From an uncultured Opitutia bacterium (GTDB lineage: Bacteria > Verrucomicrobiota > Verrucomicrobiia > Opitutales > Opitutaceae), in assembly GCA_903825285.1 (NCBI GenBank), contig CAIJZY010000046.1, positions 124,001-188,000 of the forward strand: a stretch of 64,000 nt of DNA, given 5' to 3'. The translations under genes and the position numbers were made by a program. Each line of letters opens with the position of its first letter. Position 1 is the stretch's first letter. Of this stretch, positions 33,358 to 43,088 are shown in pieces. Below the pieces are notes generated by a model. It made no database searches. It saw only the letters and a list, made by a program, of their open reading frames with translations, and was not told the DNA's origin.

Positions 33358-36132
33358 ATGAACTCGCTCACCCGCCGGGAATTTGTCTACAAGACCGCGC
33401 TCGCCACCGCCGCCGCGCAGATCGCCTCCGAGCTTCGCGCCGCCACCGCCGCGGTTCCCACCCCGCCGCCGCCCGCCCCCGCCAACCCGTCCGGCATGCC
33501 GGTCGTGCACTGGCTCGAGGGCGCCGTCCCCGCCATCCAGGCCGGCACGACCTGGGGCATGCCCTGGCCGCGCGGTCGTCAGGCCAAGGACGCAACTTTC
33601 GCGCTGCGGTCGCCCGACGGCGCCGCCGTGCCGGTGCAGAGCTGGCCGCTCGCGTACTGGCCGGACGGCTCGCTGAAGTGGACCGCCCACGCCGTGCCGG
33701 CAGGGCTGGCCGCGGCGCAGTACGAGGTCGGACCCGGGACGCCCGCGGCGCCGGCCAAGGGGCTGACCGTGACGGAATCCGCCGGCGGCGTGATCGACGT
33801 CGACACCGGCGTCATCCAAGTGCGGCTGAAGCGAGCAGGGACGCATTTCTTCCATGCCATCACCCGCGACGGCCGCGAGATCGCGCGCGAGGGCCGGCTC
33901 GTTTGCCTGCGTGAGGACCGGTCGGATCCGGCGGCCACGCGGATCGAGGACTTTGCGGGGACGATTGCCAAGGTGACGGTGGAGCAGTCCGGCCCGGTGC
34001 GCGCCGTGATCAAATTCGAGGGCACGCATGCGAAGGCCGGGGCGGCCGGCTGGCTGCCGTTTGTCCTGCGCTTCTATTTCTACGCGGGTGGCGACGCGGT
34101 GCGCGTGATGCACACGATCATTTACAACGGCGACCCGCAGCGCGACTTCGTGAAGGGGCTGGGCCTGCGCTTCGCGGTGCCCCTGCGCGGCGAGCCGCAC
34201 GACCGCCATGTGCGCTTCTCCGGCCAGGGTGAGGGCCTCTTCGCCGAGGCGGTGCGGGGCATCACGGGCCTCCGCCGCGACCCTGGCGCCGAGGTGAAGG
34301 CGGCGCAGCTCGCGGGCCGCGCGACGCCGCCACTCGCGGAGTGGAACCAGGCCGTGGCGAGCCGGCTGCAGTACGTGCCGGCGTTCGCCGACTGGACGCT
34401 GTTCCAGGCGAACGCGGACGGCTTCGAGCTCCGCAAGCGCACCCAGCCGGGCTACACTTGGCTGACCGCCGCGCAGGGCCAGCGCGCCGGCGGGCTCGGC
34501 TATGTCGGCACGCCGCAGGGCGGCATGGCCTTTGGCATCCGGAATTTTTGGCAGAGCCACCCGGCGCAGTTCGACATCCGCGGTGCCACCGGTGACGCGG
34601 CGGAGGTCACCGCCTGGGTGTGGGCGCCCGACGCGGCGGCGATGGACCTGCGCCCGTACCACGACGGCATGGGCCAGGACACCTACGAGAAGCAGTACAA
34701 CGGCGGCCTCGAGATCACCTACGAGGACTATGAGAAGGGCTTCGATTCGCCCGAGGGCGTGGCGCGCACGAGCGAGCTGTTCCTTTTCGCCGCGGCGGCC
34801 ACGCCGTCGCGCGACGAGCTGGCGGCGCTGGCCGAGGTCGTGCGCACGCCGCCCGTGCTGATGACCACCCCGGAGTACCTCCATAGCTGCGGCGTGTTCG
34901 GCCAGGGCCTGTGGAGCCCCGCCGACCGGTCCACCGCCGCGCGGGCCGAGCTGGAGGACCACCTGGCGTGGAACTTCGACTACTATCATGGCCAGCAGGA
35001 GCAGCGCCGGTGGTACGGCTACTGGAATTACGGCGACGTCCGCCACACCTACGACGTGGACCGTCACGAGTGGCGTTACGACGTCGGCGGGTTCGCGTGG
35101 GACAACTCCGAGCTCTCGACCGACCTCTGGCTCTGGCTGTTCTTCCTGCGCACGGGCCGGGCGGACGTGTTCCGCTTCACCGAGGCGATGATGCGGCACA
35201 CCGGCGAGGTGGACGTGCACCACATCGGGCGCTTCGCCCCGCTCGGGTCGCGGCACAACGTGCTCCACTGGGGCTGCAGCGCGAAGCAGCTCCGCATCAG
35301 CACGGCGCTCAACCGCCGCTACTATTATTTCCTCACGGGCGACGAGCGCGTGGGCGACCTCATGCGGGAGCAGGTCGAGGCCGTCCGGGCGCTGGTGAAG
35401 TTCCCGCCGGGCCGGAAGCTCTTCGCGGCGGCCGAGCGCGGCGACCTCGCGCGCGCGACGCCGACCGATCCGAACAAGGCGGGCGTGGGCTTCGGCACGG
35501 ACTGGAGCGCGATCGCCGGCGCGTGGCTGACCGAGTGGGAGCGCACGGGCGACGCGCGCATCCGCGACCGGCTGCTGGCCAGCATGCGCGGCATCGGCAA
35601 CCAGCCGCGGGGCTTCTTCTCGGCCAGCGCGCCGATGCACCTCGACACGGGCGAGTTTGACCGCGTGCCGACCGACGCCGTGGCCGTCTCGCACCTCAGC
35701 GCGGTGTTTGGCCTGGTGGAGGTCTGCGCCGAGCTGATCCAGCTGGTGGACGTGCCGGAGTTCCGCAAGGCGTGGCTCGACTACTGCGAGCTCTACAATG
35801 CCCCGAAGGAGGAGCAGACCCAGCGCCTCGGCGCGCCGCTGCACGGCACCAACCTCGAGCAGGGCCATTCCCGGCTCACGGCCTACGCCGCCAGCCAGCT
35901 CGGCCAGCCGGCGCTGGCGAAGCGGGCCTGGGGCGAGTTCTTCAAGAACTATGCCGGCGGCATGCCGCGCCACCGGAATCCGAAGGTCCAGCACCTCACG
36001 GGACCGGCGGTCCTGCGGCCGGTGGACGAGGCGGCGTGGGTGTCCTCCAACGACACGGCCCAGTGGGGGCTCGCCGCGATGGAATGCCTCGCGCTCGCGG
36101 GCGAGGCGCTGCCGTCGGGATCGGGGAGCTGA
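33358..36132 (+). CDS. Exo-rhamnogalacturonan lyase family protein (PcRGLX/YetA-like, PL26-type)
   Basis: A 924-aa protein exported by the Tat route (SLTRREFVYKTALATAAA). The first domain has the PcRGLX/YetA N-terminal signature WGMPWPRGRQ, then VPVQSWPLAYWPDGSLKWTAHAV; central and C-terminal (alpha/alpha)-barrel-like regions follow (YDVDRHEWRYDVGGFAWDNSE, VDVHHIGRFAPLGSRHNVLHWGC, HGTNLEQGHSRL). The characterised fungal PL26 enzyme releases unsaturated disaccharides from rhamnogalacturonan I, the substrate of GH105, which is encoded at 12158-13588. It is divergent from the LacI gene. Tat export implies folding before export. Confidence 0.85.
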   Translation: MNSLTRREFVYKTALATAAAQIASELRAATAAVPTPPPPAPANPSGMPVVHWLEGAVPAIQAGTTWGMPWPRGRQAKDATFALRSPDGAAVPVQSWPLAYWPDGSLKWTAHAVPAGLAAAQYEVGPGTPAAPAKGLTVTESAGGVIDVDTGVIQVRLKRAGTHFFHAITRDGREIAREGRLVCLREDRSDPAATRIEDFAGTIAKVTVEQSGPVRAVIKFEGTHAKAGAAGWLPFVLRFYFYAGGDAVRVMHTIIYNGDPQRDFVKGLGLRFAVPLRGEPHDRHVRFSGQGEGLFAEAVRGITGLRRDPGAEVKAAQLAGRATPPLAEWNQAVASRLQYVPAFADWTLFQANADGFELRKRTQPGYTWLTAAQGQRAGGLGYVGTPQGGMAFGIRNFWQSHPAQFDIRGATGDAAEVTAWVWAPDAAAMDLRPYHDGMGQDTYEKQYNGGLEITYEDYEKGFDSPEGVARTSELFLFAAAATPSRDELAALAEVVRTPPVLMTTPEYLHSCGVFGQGLWSPADRSTAARAELEDHLAWNFDYYHGQQEQRRWYGYWNYGDVRHTYDVDRHEWRYDVGGFAWDNSELSTDLWLWLFFLRTGRADVFRFTEAMMRHTGEVDVHHIGRFAPLGSRHNVLHWGCSAKQLRISTALNRRYYYFLTGDERVGDLMREQVEAVRALVKFPPGRKLFAAAERGDLARATPTDPNKAGVGFGTDWSAIAGAWLTEWERTGDARIRDRLLASMRGIGNQPRGFFSASAPMHLDTGEFDRVPTDAVAVSHLSAVFGLVEVCAELIQLVDVPEFRKAWLDYCELYNAPKEEQTQRLGAPLHGTNLEQGHSRLTAYAASQLGQPALAKRAWGEFFKNYAGGMPRHRNPKVQHLTGPAVLRPVDEAAWVSSNDTAQWGLAAMECLALAGEALPSGSGS

Positions 36133-36136
36133 GATT

Positions 36137-36261
36137 CACCGCGAAGGGCGCGAAGTACGCGAAGGCCGAGCCCTGGCGACGGGGCTTCGCGTGCTTGGCG
36201 GGCCTTGCGGTGGACTCCCCGATTGGGACCACAAAGGGCACGAAGCGCACGAAGGGTGCGG
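36137..36261. repeat. Palindromic 'GCGAAGG' repeat at a convergent junction
   Basis: CACCGCGAAGGGCGCGAAGT (36137 on) and its imperfect inverted partner ending GGGCCTTGCGGTG (36183-36212) form a hairpin, followed by a related ACCACAAAGGGCACGAAGCG unit at 36228-36261. It fills the gap between the lyase and the convergent GH35 gene. A related copy in the opposite orientation is at 61661-61690. Confidence 0.65.
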
Positions 36262-36265
36262 TTCG

Positions 36266-38530
36266 TTATCGGGTGCTATCGGCAGGCGCGACGGAGATCA
36301 GCTCGACGCGGGTGAGCTCGGCGACGGCGGCGCGTGGGCCGAAGTCGGGCAGGGCGGTGGGCGCGGAGAAATAGAGCTGGGCGTTTTTCTGCAGCGGGAG
36401 AATCGCGACGGTCAGCTCGCCGTGGGCGAGCGCGGCGGCGTGGCGGCGCAGGCCGATCTCCAGCGCGGTGCCATTGTAGAAGTCGTCCATGATGACCTGG
36501 CCGTTGATCAGGACGCGTGCGACATCACCGACATAGTGTAGCCGCAGGAGCGACGCGGCCCCGAGCTCGGCCGGGAGCTCGATCCGCCAGACCGCGGCGT
36601 CCTTGAACTCGGCCGCCGTGGGCGCCATGGCCACGCCGTGCCTCGTGGGCCCGAGCCGGATCGGACGCAGCGGTCCGGCGGGACGAATCAGCTCGGGCTG
36701 CAGGGAACGCACGACGGCGTTGTTCTCCACGGGAGCGAGCGAGTCGGCGTCGCTGAGCACCACGACCTGGCGCGCTGGCGCACCGGCGGAGCGGACCTCC
36801 GTGCGGGAGCCGGGGGGCAGTTCGTAGACGAGGCCGTCATCGCATTGCCCGACAGGTTGCGCGGCCACCGTGACATCGCGGGAAAAACAGAAGCGCGCCG
36901 GAATCCCGGGCGTGGCGGCGAACACGGCTGCGGGCTCTTGGTCCACCGGCTGGGCCGTTGCCCAGGCCAGGGTGACGCCACCGCCGAGGTCGAGGTGGAA
37001 CGGCCAGAGGAAGCACGCGTCGGCCGGCACGGTGACGGGTAGGTCGGGGAAGGTGAGTTTCCGACCATCGGAGAGGCCGAGCGCGAACTGCATGCCGGCT
37101 TTCGCGGGGAGGGTGCGGCCGCGCTCGTGATTGTTGACGAACACGAAGCCGGCGCGACCATCCGAGCGGGCGGACCAGCGCAGCGTGGTGACGTCGGCGC
37201 GGCCGGACGGCCGCTGGGCGGGGAGGAAGGTGTCCATGCCGGCGAGCCTTTCGCCGTAGGCGTGGAGGAAGGCGTGAAGGCGGCGCAGGAGGTAATACTG
37301 TGGACGGATCTGGCCGTACTGCCCGATCGGCGCCTGGAAGTCGTAGTTTTTCTCCGGCAGGTCGTTCCAGTTGGTGAGGGGCGTGGCCTGCTCCTCCATC
37401 AGCGTCGTGCGGCGGCCCGCGGGATTGGTGCCGCCGTGGTACATGTAGTAGCCCGGGGAGTTGGAGCCGGACCCGAGCTTCACGAGCGTGGTCGCCTCGA
37501 TATCGACGGGATCGATGCGGATGCGGCGGTGGTACGCGCTCATCATCCCGCCGCCGATCTCGCAGGTGAGATAGGGATAGCGGGCGACATCGGGGTCGTC
37601 GCGCACGTCGCGCCGGCCGAGCGCCTCGCTGGCGATGTTGGCGTCGGTGCGCAGTGTCGAGAAATTGAAACCCGCCCAGTACGCGCCGGGCATGGCCGTG
37701 AGCTCGCGGTCCCAGAAGCCCTCGGCGTACACGCCATAGAGCGGGAGGATCTCGCCGAACGGGAGCGGTGTCGCCAGCTCCGGCCAGCCGGTGCGCGTGT
37801 AGAGCGGCACATCGATGCCAGCCGCGCGCGCGAGGCGCTTCAGCTCGAGCAGGTGCTCGGCCGGACCGGGATACTCGTTCTCGAGCTGGAGCCCGATCAC
37901 CGGGCCGCCGTCCTTCCACAGCTGGCCGCGGAGTTGGCCGGCGATCTGGCCGTAGAGCTCGGCGACGTGGCGGAGGTAGCCCGGGTCGTTGGTGCGCACA
38001 TGGCCCTGCGCCAGAATCCAGTCGGGCAGTCCACCGTTGCGGACCTCGCCGTGGCACCACGGGCCGCCGCGCACGATGACCTTGAGCCCGGCCACGCCGG
38101 CCGCGGCCACAAAGTCTCGCAGGGAGCGGTCGCCGGACCAGTCCCACTGGCCCTCGATCTCCTCGTGGTGAATCCAGAAGACGTAGGTCGCGACGATGTC
38201 GATGCCGCCGGCCTTCAGCCGGCGGAGCTCGCCGGCCCACTCGGAGGCCGGGTACCGCGCATAGTGAAACTCGCCCATGACGGGGGCCCAGCGCCGGCCG
38301 TTGAGGAGAAGGCTGCGGCGATCAACCGTGAGGGTGGTGCCGTCGGGCGCGCGATTGGCGCCGAGGTGAAAGACCTCGGCCGAGGACCCGGGCGCGGGCG
38401 AAGCGAGCTGGAGGGTCATGGATTGGGCACGGGCCGGGCCGGCGGCGGCCAGGGCCAGAAGGCAGGTCAGGGAAATCGGGTGAAGGGACACGGCGGTCGC
38501 GTCAGCGCGGGTCAATCGTCCGGTCTTCAA
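36266..38530 (-). CDS. Secreted GH35 family beta-galactosidase-like enzyme
   Basis: A 754-aa protein with a signal peptide (LTCLLALAAAGPARAQ). The GH35 barrel shows MGEFHYARYP at the start, GLQLENEYPG with the probable acid/base Glu219, and YLTCEIGGGM with the probable nucleophile Glu324; C-terminal jelly-roll domains follow. It likely removes beta-galactose from pectic galactan or arabinogalactan side chains. The start is uncertain: a TTG at 38530 has a good GGAGG seven bases upstream but overlaps the GH3 gene by 29 bases, while a GTG at 38488 avoids overlap and gives a shorter signal peptide. It is co-transcribed with the GH3 gene. Confidence 0.87.
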   Translation of the reverse strand: MKTGRLTRADATAVSLHPISLTCLLALAAAGPARAQSMTLQLASPAPGSSAEVFHLGANRAPDGTTLTVDRRSLLLNGRRWAPVMGEFHYARYPASEWAGELRRLKAGGIDIVATYVFWIHHEEIEGQWDWSGDRSLRDFVAAAGVAGLKVIVRGGPWCHGEVRNGGLPDWILAQGHVRTNDPGYLRHVAELYGQIAGQLRGQLWKDGGPVIGLQLENEYPGPAEHLLELKRLARAAGIDVPLYTRTGWPELATPLPFGEILPLYGVYAEGFWDRELTAMPGAYWAGFNFSTLRTDANIASEALGRRDVRDDPDVARYPYLTCEIGGGMMSAYHRRIRIDPVDIEATTLVKLGSGSNSPGYYMYHGGTNPAGRRTTLMEEQATPLTNWNDLPEKNYDFQAPIGQYGQIRPQYYLLRRLHAFLHAYGERLAGMDTFLPAQRPSGRADVTTLRWSARSDGRAGFVFVNNHERGRTLPAKAGMQFALGLSDGRKLTFPDLPVTVPADACFLWPFHLDLGGGVTLAWATAQPVDQEPAAVFAATPGIPARFCFSRDVTVAAQPVGQCDDGLVYELPPGSRTEVRSAGAPARQVVVLSDADSLAPVENNAVVRSLQPELIRPAGPLRPIRLGPTRHGVAMAPTAAEFKDAAVWRIELPAELGAASLLRLHYVGDVARVLINGQVIMDDFYNGTALEIGLRRHAAALAHGELTVAILPLQKNAQLYFSAPTALPDFGPRAAVAELTRVELISVAPADSTR

Positions 38531-40973
38531 TTGGATCCTCCACGGGCGCGGAGCCGTCGGCCGCGGTCACGGTGAAATTGCCGCGCAGGCGGAGGTCGGT
38601 GGACGACGCTCCGAGCATCACGGTGAACCGGCCCGGCTCCACCGTCCAGTGGCCAGCCTGGTCGTAGAGCGCGAGGTCGGACGGCTGCAGCGTGAACCGC
38701 ACGGCCTTGGTCTCGCCCGGCGCGAGCGTCACACGGACAAAGCCGCGCAGGACCTGCTCGAACGTGATCACCGAGCTGTAGTCGTCGCGCAGGTAGAGCT
38801 GCACGACCTCGTCGCCGGCGCGGGCGCCGGTGTTGGTCACGTCACACGTGACATCAACCTGGCCCGAGGCGGGGAGACGGGCGGGGGTGATCCGCAGGTT
38901 GGAGTAATGGAACGTGGTGTAGCTCAGCCCGTGGCCGAAGGGATAGAGCGGGCCGGTGACCTGCCCTGCGTCGCGGCCCTGCGAGCCGGGGTGGGCGGGG
39001 AAGTTGAGCGGGATCTGGCCGACGCTCCGCGGGAAGGTGACCGGCAGGTGTCCGGAGGGATTGCACGCGCCGAACAGGATGTCGGCCAGCGCGGCGCCGC
39101 CGTCCTCGCCCGGGAACCACATTTCAAGGATGGCGGGCACGTGCTGCGCGGCCCAGTTGACGCTCAGCGCGCGGCCGCTGGCCAGCACGAGCACGAGCGG
39201 CTTGCCCGTGGCATGGAGCGCGGCGAGGAGGTCCTGCTGGTAGCCGGGCAGCTCCAGGCTGACGCGGCTGGCGGACTCGCGGCAGAGCTCGTCGGTCTCG
39301 CCGAGGACGGCGACGATCACGTCCACGTCGCACGCGGCGGCAACGGCCGCGGCGATGCCGGCGCGGACCTCGTCAGGCATGGGCGGCTTGAGCACGTCGC
39401 TCTCCGGCCAGTGGGCGTCCTTGGCCGTGACGCCCGGCGCGTAGCGCACCTCGGCGCCGGTCCCGAGGACGGCGCGGATGCCGGCGAGCGGGGTGGTGAA
39501 CGTCAGCTGCTGCGGGCCGTAGCGCGACCACCACGCGTGGGGATTGTCGGCCAGCGGGCCGGCCACGAGGACGCGCTTCACGTCGCGGCGCAGCGGGAGC
39601 AGGTGGCCGTCGTTCCTGAGCAGGACGATCGACTCGCGCGCGGCGCGGGCGGCGAGCGCGAGGTGGGCCGGGGCGCGGACGGTGCGGTCGGCCTCGGCGG
39701 GATCGACATAGGGCCGGTCGAAGAGCCCCAGCCAGAATTTCACCCGCAGGATGTCGCGCACCCGCGCATCGATGACCGCCGGGTCGAGCCGGCCGTCGCG
39801 CACCAGCTGGCGGAGCGGCTCCACGTAGGCCTCGGGCCGCGTGAAGTTCGTGCGGATGTTCAGCCCGGCCTCGACCGACTGCCGGATGGCGTCGGCGGCG
39901 GTCGGCGCGGTGCGGTGCTTGGCGTGGATGAACTCCACCGCGCCGGTGTCGGAGACCACGTAGCCGCGGAAGCCGAACTCGCCGCGCAGGATGTCGGTCA
40001 GGAAGCGCCGGTTCGCCTCGATCGGAATGCCGTCGTAGTCGTTGTACGAGGCCATGACGCCGAGGGCGCCGCCGTCGCGCACGGCGCGGCGGAACGGCTC
40101 GAGGTAGAGCGTCTCGACCTCGCGCCAGCTGGCCTGCGGGTCGGTGCGCGCCTCGCCGTCGCGGCCGCCCTTCGGGATGCTGTAGACCGCGAAGTGCTTC
40201 AGCGTGGAGACGAGGCCGCTCTCCTGGAGGCCGCGCACCTGCTCGACGCCGAGGGTGGCGGTGAGGAAGGGATCCTCGGAGTAGCACTCGACCACGCGGC
40301 CCCAGCGCGGGTCGCGGGAGAGGTCGAGCACCGGGGAATAGACGTTGGTGTAGCCGAGGGCGTGGCCCTCGCGGCCGGTGACGCGTCCGATTTCGCGGAC
40401 CAGCGGGGCGTCCCACGTGCTCGCGACGCCGACCTCGGCCGGAAAGCTGGTGGCGCGGGAATGCATCACGCCGCGGATGCCCTCGTCGGTGAAGTCCACC
40501 GGGATGCCGAGGCGCGTCCGCTCGATGAACCAGCGCTGCACCTCGTTGCGGGCGCGCGTGTGCTGCGGCCAGGGGAGCGCGTACGTGGGCGTCGGGAGAT
40601 TGTTCGTCCAGCCTCTGTTCCCGTTGGCGTGCTCGTCAAGGTTGCCGATCCCGTCCTTCCACAGCGATTGCTCCCAGGCCGGGGTGGGCAGCTCGTCCGG
40701 CAGCACGCGGGGATAGCCGTAGAGCGTCGCCATCTGCGCGGTCTTCTCCTCGAGGCTCATGCGGCCGAGGAGATCCGTGATGCGGTCCTCGACCGGCACG
40801 GCCGGGTCCTCGTAGGGATCGCGCACGCCGTTCTTGTTCAGGTCCACCCAGCCCTCGTGGTAGATCGCGGCGGCGGGCTGGGGCCGGATGAAGTAATCGG
40901 CCGGCGGGCTGGCGGCGCCCGCGGCGGCAGCGAGCGTGGCGAACCGGATCAGGAGAAAAGTGCGGGGAGGCAT
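38502..40973 (-). CDS. Secreted GH3 family glycosidase
   Basis: An 823-aa protein with a signal peptide (MPPRTFLLIRFATLAAAAGA), the two-domain GH3 core and a C-terminal fibronectin-III-like domain. The nucleophile motif is GYVVSDTGAV (Asp342); LKHFAVYSIP and SYNDYDGIP are also typical. GH3 members include beta-glucosidases, xylosidases and arabinofuranosidases, and this sequence does not decide between them; in this setting a xylosidase or arabinosidase role on side chains is plausible. It starts 130 bases downstream of the YjfF-like permease gene on the same strand. Confidence 0.9.
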   Translation of the reverse strand: MPPRTFLLIRFATLAAAAGAASPPADYFIRPQPAAAIYHEGWVDLNKNGVRDPYEDPAVPVEDRITDLLGRMSLEEKTAQMATLYGYPRVLPDELPTPAWEQSLWKDGIGNLDEHANGNRGWTNNLPTPTYALPWPQHTRARNEVQRWFIERTRLGIPVDFTDEGIRGVMHSRATSFPAEVGVASTWDAPLVREIGRVTGREGHALGYTNVYSPVLDLSRDPRWGRVVECYSEDPFLTATLGVEQVRGLQESGLVSTLKHFAVYSIPKGGRDGEARTDPQASWREVETLYLEPFRRAVRDGGALGVMASYNDYDGIPIEANRRFLTDILRGEFGFRGYVVSDTGAVEFIHAKHRTAPTAADAIRQSVEAGLNIRTNFTRPEAYVEPLRQLVRDGRLDPAVIDARVRDILRVKFWLGLFDRPYVDPAEADRTVRAPAHLALAARAARESIVLLRNDGHLLPLRRDVKRVLVAGPLADNPHAWWSRYGPQQLTFTTPLAGIRAVLGTGAEVRYAPGVTAKDAHWPESDVLKPPMPDEVRAGIAAAVAAACDVDVIVAVLGETDELCRESASRVSLELPGYQQDLLAALHATGKPLVLVLASGRALSVNWAAQHVPAILEMWFPGEDGGAALADILFGACNPSGHLPVTFPRSVGQIPLNFPAHPGSQGRDAGQVTGPLYPFGHGLSYTTFHYSNLRITPARLPASGQVDVTCDVTNTGARAGDEVVQLYLRDDYSSVITFEQVLRGFVRVTLAPGETKAVRFTLQPSDLALYDQAGHWTVEPGRFTVMLGASSTDLRLRGNFTVTAADGSAPVEDPIEDRTIDPR

Positions 40974-41103
40974 TGATGGGGTCCGCAACACCGGAGGTTC
41001 AAGTTAGTGGAAGGCTGCTGATCAGGTCTACGCGCTACCCGCTTCTCGCGACAGGTTGCCGTCCAGATTGGGCGATCCGCGGGACGGGGCGAACCCGGGA
41101 TTT

Positions 41104-42090
41104 TCAGACAGTGTGAATCGGGTCCCGGCGGCGGCCGAGGCGCTCGTGCAGCAGGCGCTGGACGAGGATGAAGGCGAGCAGGAGCGCGCCGACGATGATG
41201 CGGCCCCACTGGGCGGAGAGGCGGCCGTCGAACGTGAGCGCGGTCTGGATCACGCCAAAGACCAGCAGGCCCAGCAGCGTGCCGAGCAGGTGCCCGCGGC
41301 CGCCGCGCAGCAGCGTGCCGCCGATCACCACCACGGCGATCGCGTCGAGCTCGAGGCCGAGCCCGAAGGTGGGGTTGCCGGAGCCGGTGTAGAGCGCGAG
41401 CACGAGGCCGGCGACGGTGGCCGCGAGGCTGCTCAGGGCGTAGACCGCGATCCGGGTGCCGGCGAGGGGCACGCCCATGAGCAGCGCCGAGGACTCGCTG
41501 CCGCCAAGGGCGAGCAGGTTGCGGCCGAAGCGGGTGTAGTGGGCGATGATGCCGCCGAGGGCGAGGGCGGCCAGCAGCACGAGCGAGGTGACCGGCAGGC
41601 CGAGGCGCCCGCCCAGCGGCAGCTCGTACGCCGCGAGCCGGTTGTAGAGCGGGTGCGTGAGCCCGACCGACTCGGTGCTGATCCAGTACGCGCCGCCGCG
41701 CATCAGGAACATGCCGGCGAGCGTGATGAGGAAGGGCGGCTGGCGGAACCAGTGGATCAGCGCGCCCATGCCCGCGCCGAGCGCCCCGCCGACGGCCAGC
41801 GCGGCGGCCGCGGCCAGCGCCGGGTGGACGCCGTGCCGCTCGACCAGCGTGGCGGTGAAGATGGAGGTGAAGCCGACAACCGCACCAACCGACAGGTCGA
41901 TGCCGCCGGAGAAGATCACGAGCGTCAGGCCCACCGCGGTCAGGCCGAGCGCGGCGTTGTCCGCGAGGAGGTTCAGCGCGACGCGGCCCGACAGGAATCC
42001 GTCGTAGAGCAGTCCGCCGGACGCATACAGCCCGACCAGCACGGCGGCGGTCGCAAGCAGGGGCAGGCGGCGGTGGAGGGCGGGGCTCAT
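41104..42090 (-). CDS. yjfF: Furanose ABC transporter permease, YjfF-like
   Basis: A 328-aa BPD_transp_2 permease very similar in layout to Escherichia coli YjfF: NLLADNAALGLTAVGLTLVI, FSGGIDLSVGAVVGFTSIF, PPFLITLAGMFLMRGGAYWIS and LELDAIAVVVIGGTLLRGG. It overlaps the YtfT-like gene by four bases. With the three upstream genes it forms a complete galactofuranose/arabinofuranose-type importer. Confidence 0.92.
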   Translation of the reverse strand: MSPALHRRLPLLATAAVLVGLYASGGLLYDGFLSGRVALNLLADNAALGLTAVGLTLVIFSGGIDLSVGAVVGFTSIFTATLVERHGVHPALAAAAALAVGGALGAGMGALIHWFRQPPFLITLAGMFLMRGGAYWISTESVGLTHPLYNRLAAYELPLGGRLGLPVTSLVLLAALALGGIIAHYTRFGRNLLALGGSESSALLMGVPLAGTRIAVYALSSLAATVAGLVLALYTGSGNPTFGLGLELDAIAVVVIGGTLLRGGRGHLLGTLLGLLVFGVIQTALTFDGRLSAQWGRIIVGALLLAFILVQRLLHERLGRRRDPIHTV

Positions 42091-43088
42091 GCGGGGGACC
42101 TCCGGAACAGTCCGCCGAGCCAGCCGCGCGTACGGTCCGACTGCAGCAGGCAGACCGCGAGGATGAGCAGCGCCTTCGGCACGGGCGCGACGGCGGGCGG
42201 CACGCCGAGCTGGTACATCGTCTGCGCGAGCGTCTGCAGGAACAGCGCGCCCACGAACGAGCCGGCGAGCAGGAACCGGCCGCCGGTCAGCGCGGTGCCG
42301 CCAACCACGACGGCGAAGATGGCGTCGAGCTCGGCGTTCTCGCCCATGCGGTAGGGATCGGCGGCCTGGATGTTGGCGGCCGCCATGATGCCGGCGAGGC
42401 TGGCGCAGGCGCCGGCCCCGAGGTAGGCCAGCAGCGTGACCCCCGCCACCGGCAGGCCGGCGAAGCGGCTCGCCACCGGGTTGTCGCCGACCGACTCGAG
42501 GAACAGCCCCGCGGCCGTGCGCCGGAGGAGGAGGTGGGCCCCGGCGTACAGCACGACCGCGAGCACCGCGGCGAAGGGCAGGCCGGCCAGGTAGCCGTTG
42601 CCGATGAAGGCGAAGCCGGCGTGGCGGATCAGCGTGACGTCGCCGCCCGTGACGAGCTGGGCGATGCCGCGGCCGGCGACCATCAGCACCAGCGTTGCCA
42701 CGATCGGCTGGATGCCGGCGCGCGCCACCAGCAGGCCGTTGAGCAGGCCACCGGCGAGCCCGACCGCGACCGCGCCGGCCAGCGCCGCCGCGAGCGAGTG
42801 GCCGCCGGCGAGCAGCACGGCCGCGACCGCGCCGGCCATGGCCATCACGGAGCCGACCGACAGGTCAATGCCACCGGTCGCAATGACCAGCGTCATGCCC
42901 AGCGCCAGCACGAGCGGCCGCGCGCCCTCGTTGAGGATGTCCACCGGCACGCCGAAGAGATGGCCGTCGAGCAGGGTGACGCGGAGGAAGGCCGGGTTGA
43001 TCAGGACATTGACGAGCACGAGCAGCAGCAGCCCGGCCAGCGGCCAGGCGACGGGGGAGCGGAGGAGCTCGCGGAATTTCCGGCTCAT
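42087..43088 (-). CDS. ytfT: Furanose ABC transporter permease, YtfT-like
   Basis: A 333-aa permease with LVLALGMTLVIATGGIDLSVGSV, the IQPIVATLVLMVAGRGIAQLVTGG segment and AELDAIFAVVVGGTALTGG, as in YtfT. The ATG at 43088 overlaps the ATPase stop (ATGA), which fixes the start. It forms the membrane channel with the YjfF-like partner. Confidence 0.92.
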   Translation of the reverse strand: MSRKFRELLRSPVAWPLAGLLLLVLVNVLINPAFLRVTLLDGHLFGVPVDILNEGARPLVLALGMTLVIATGGIDLSVGSVMAMAGAVAAVLLAGGHSLAAALAGAVAVGLAGGLLNGLLVARAGIQPIVATLVLMVAGRGIAQLVTGGDVTLIRHAGFAFIGNGYLAGLPFAAVLAVVLYAGAHLLLRRTAAGLFLESVGDNPVASRFAGLPVAGVTLLAYLGAGACASLAGIMAAANIQAADPYRMGENAELDAIFAVVVGGTALTGGRFLLAGSFVGALFLQTLAQTMYQLGVPPAVAPVPKALLILAVCLLQSDRTRGWLGGLFRRSPA

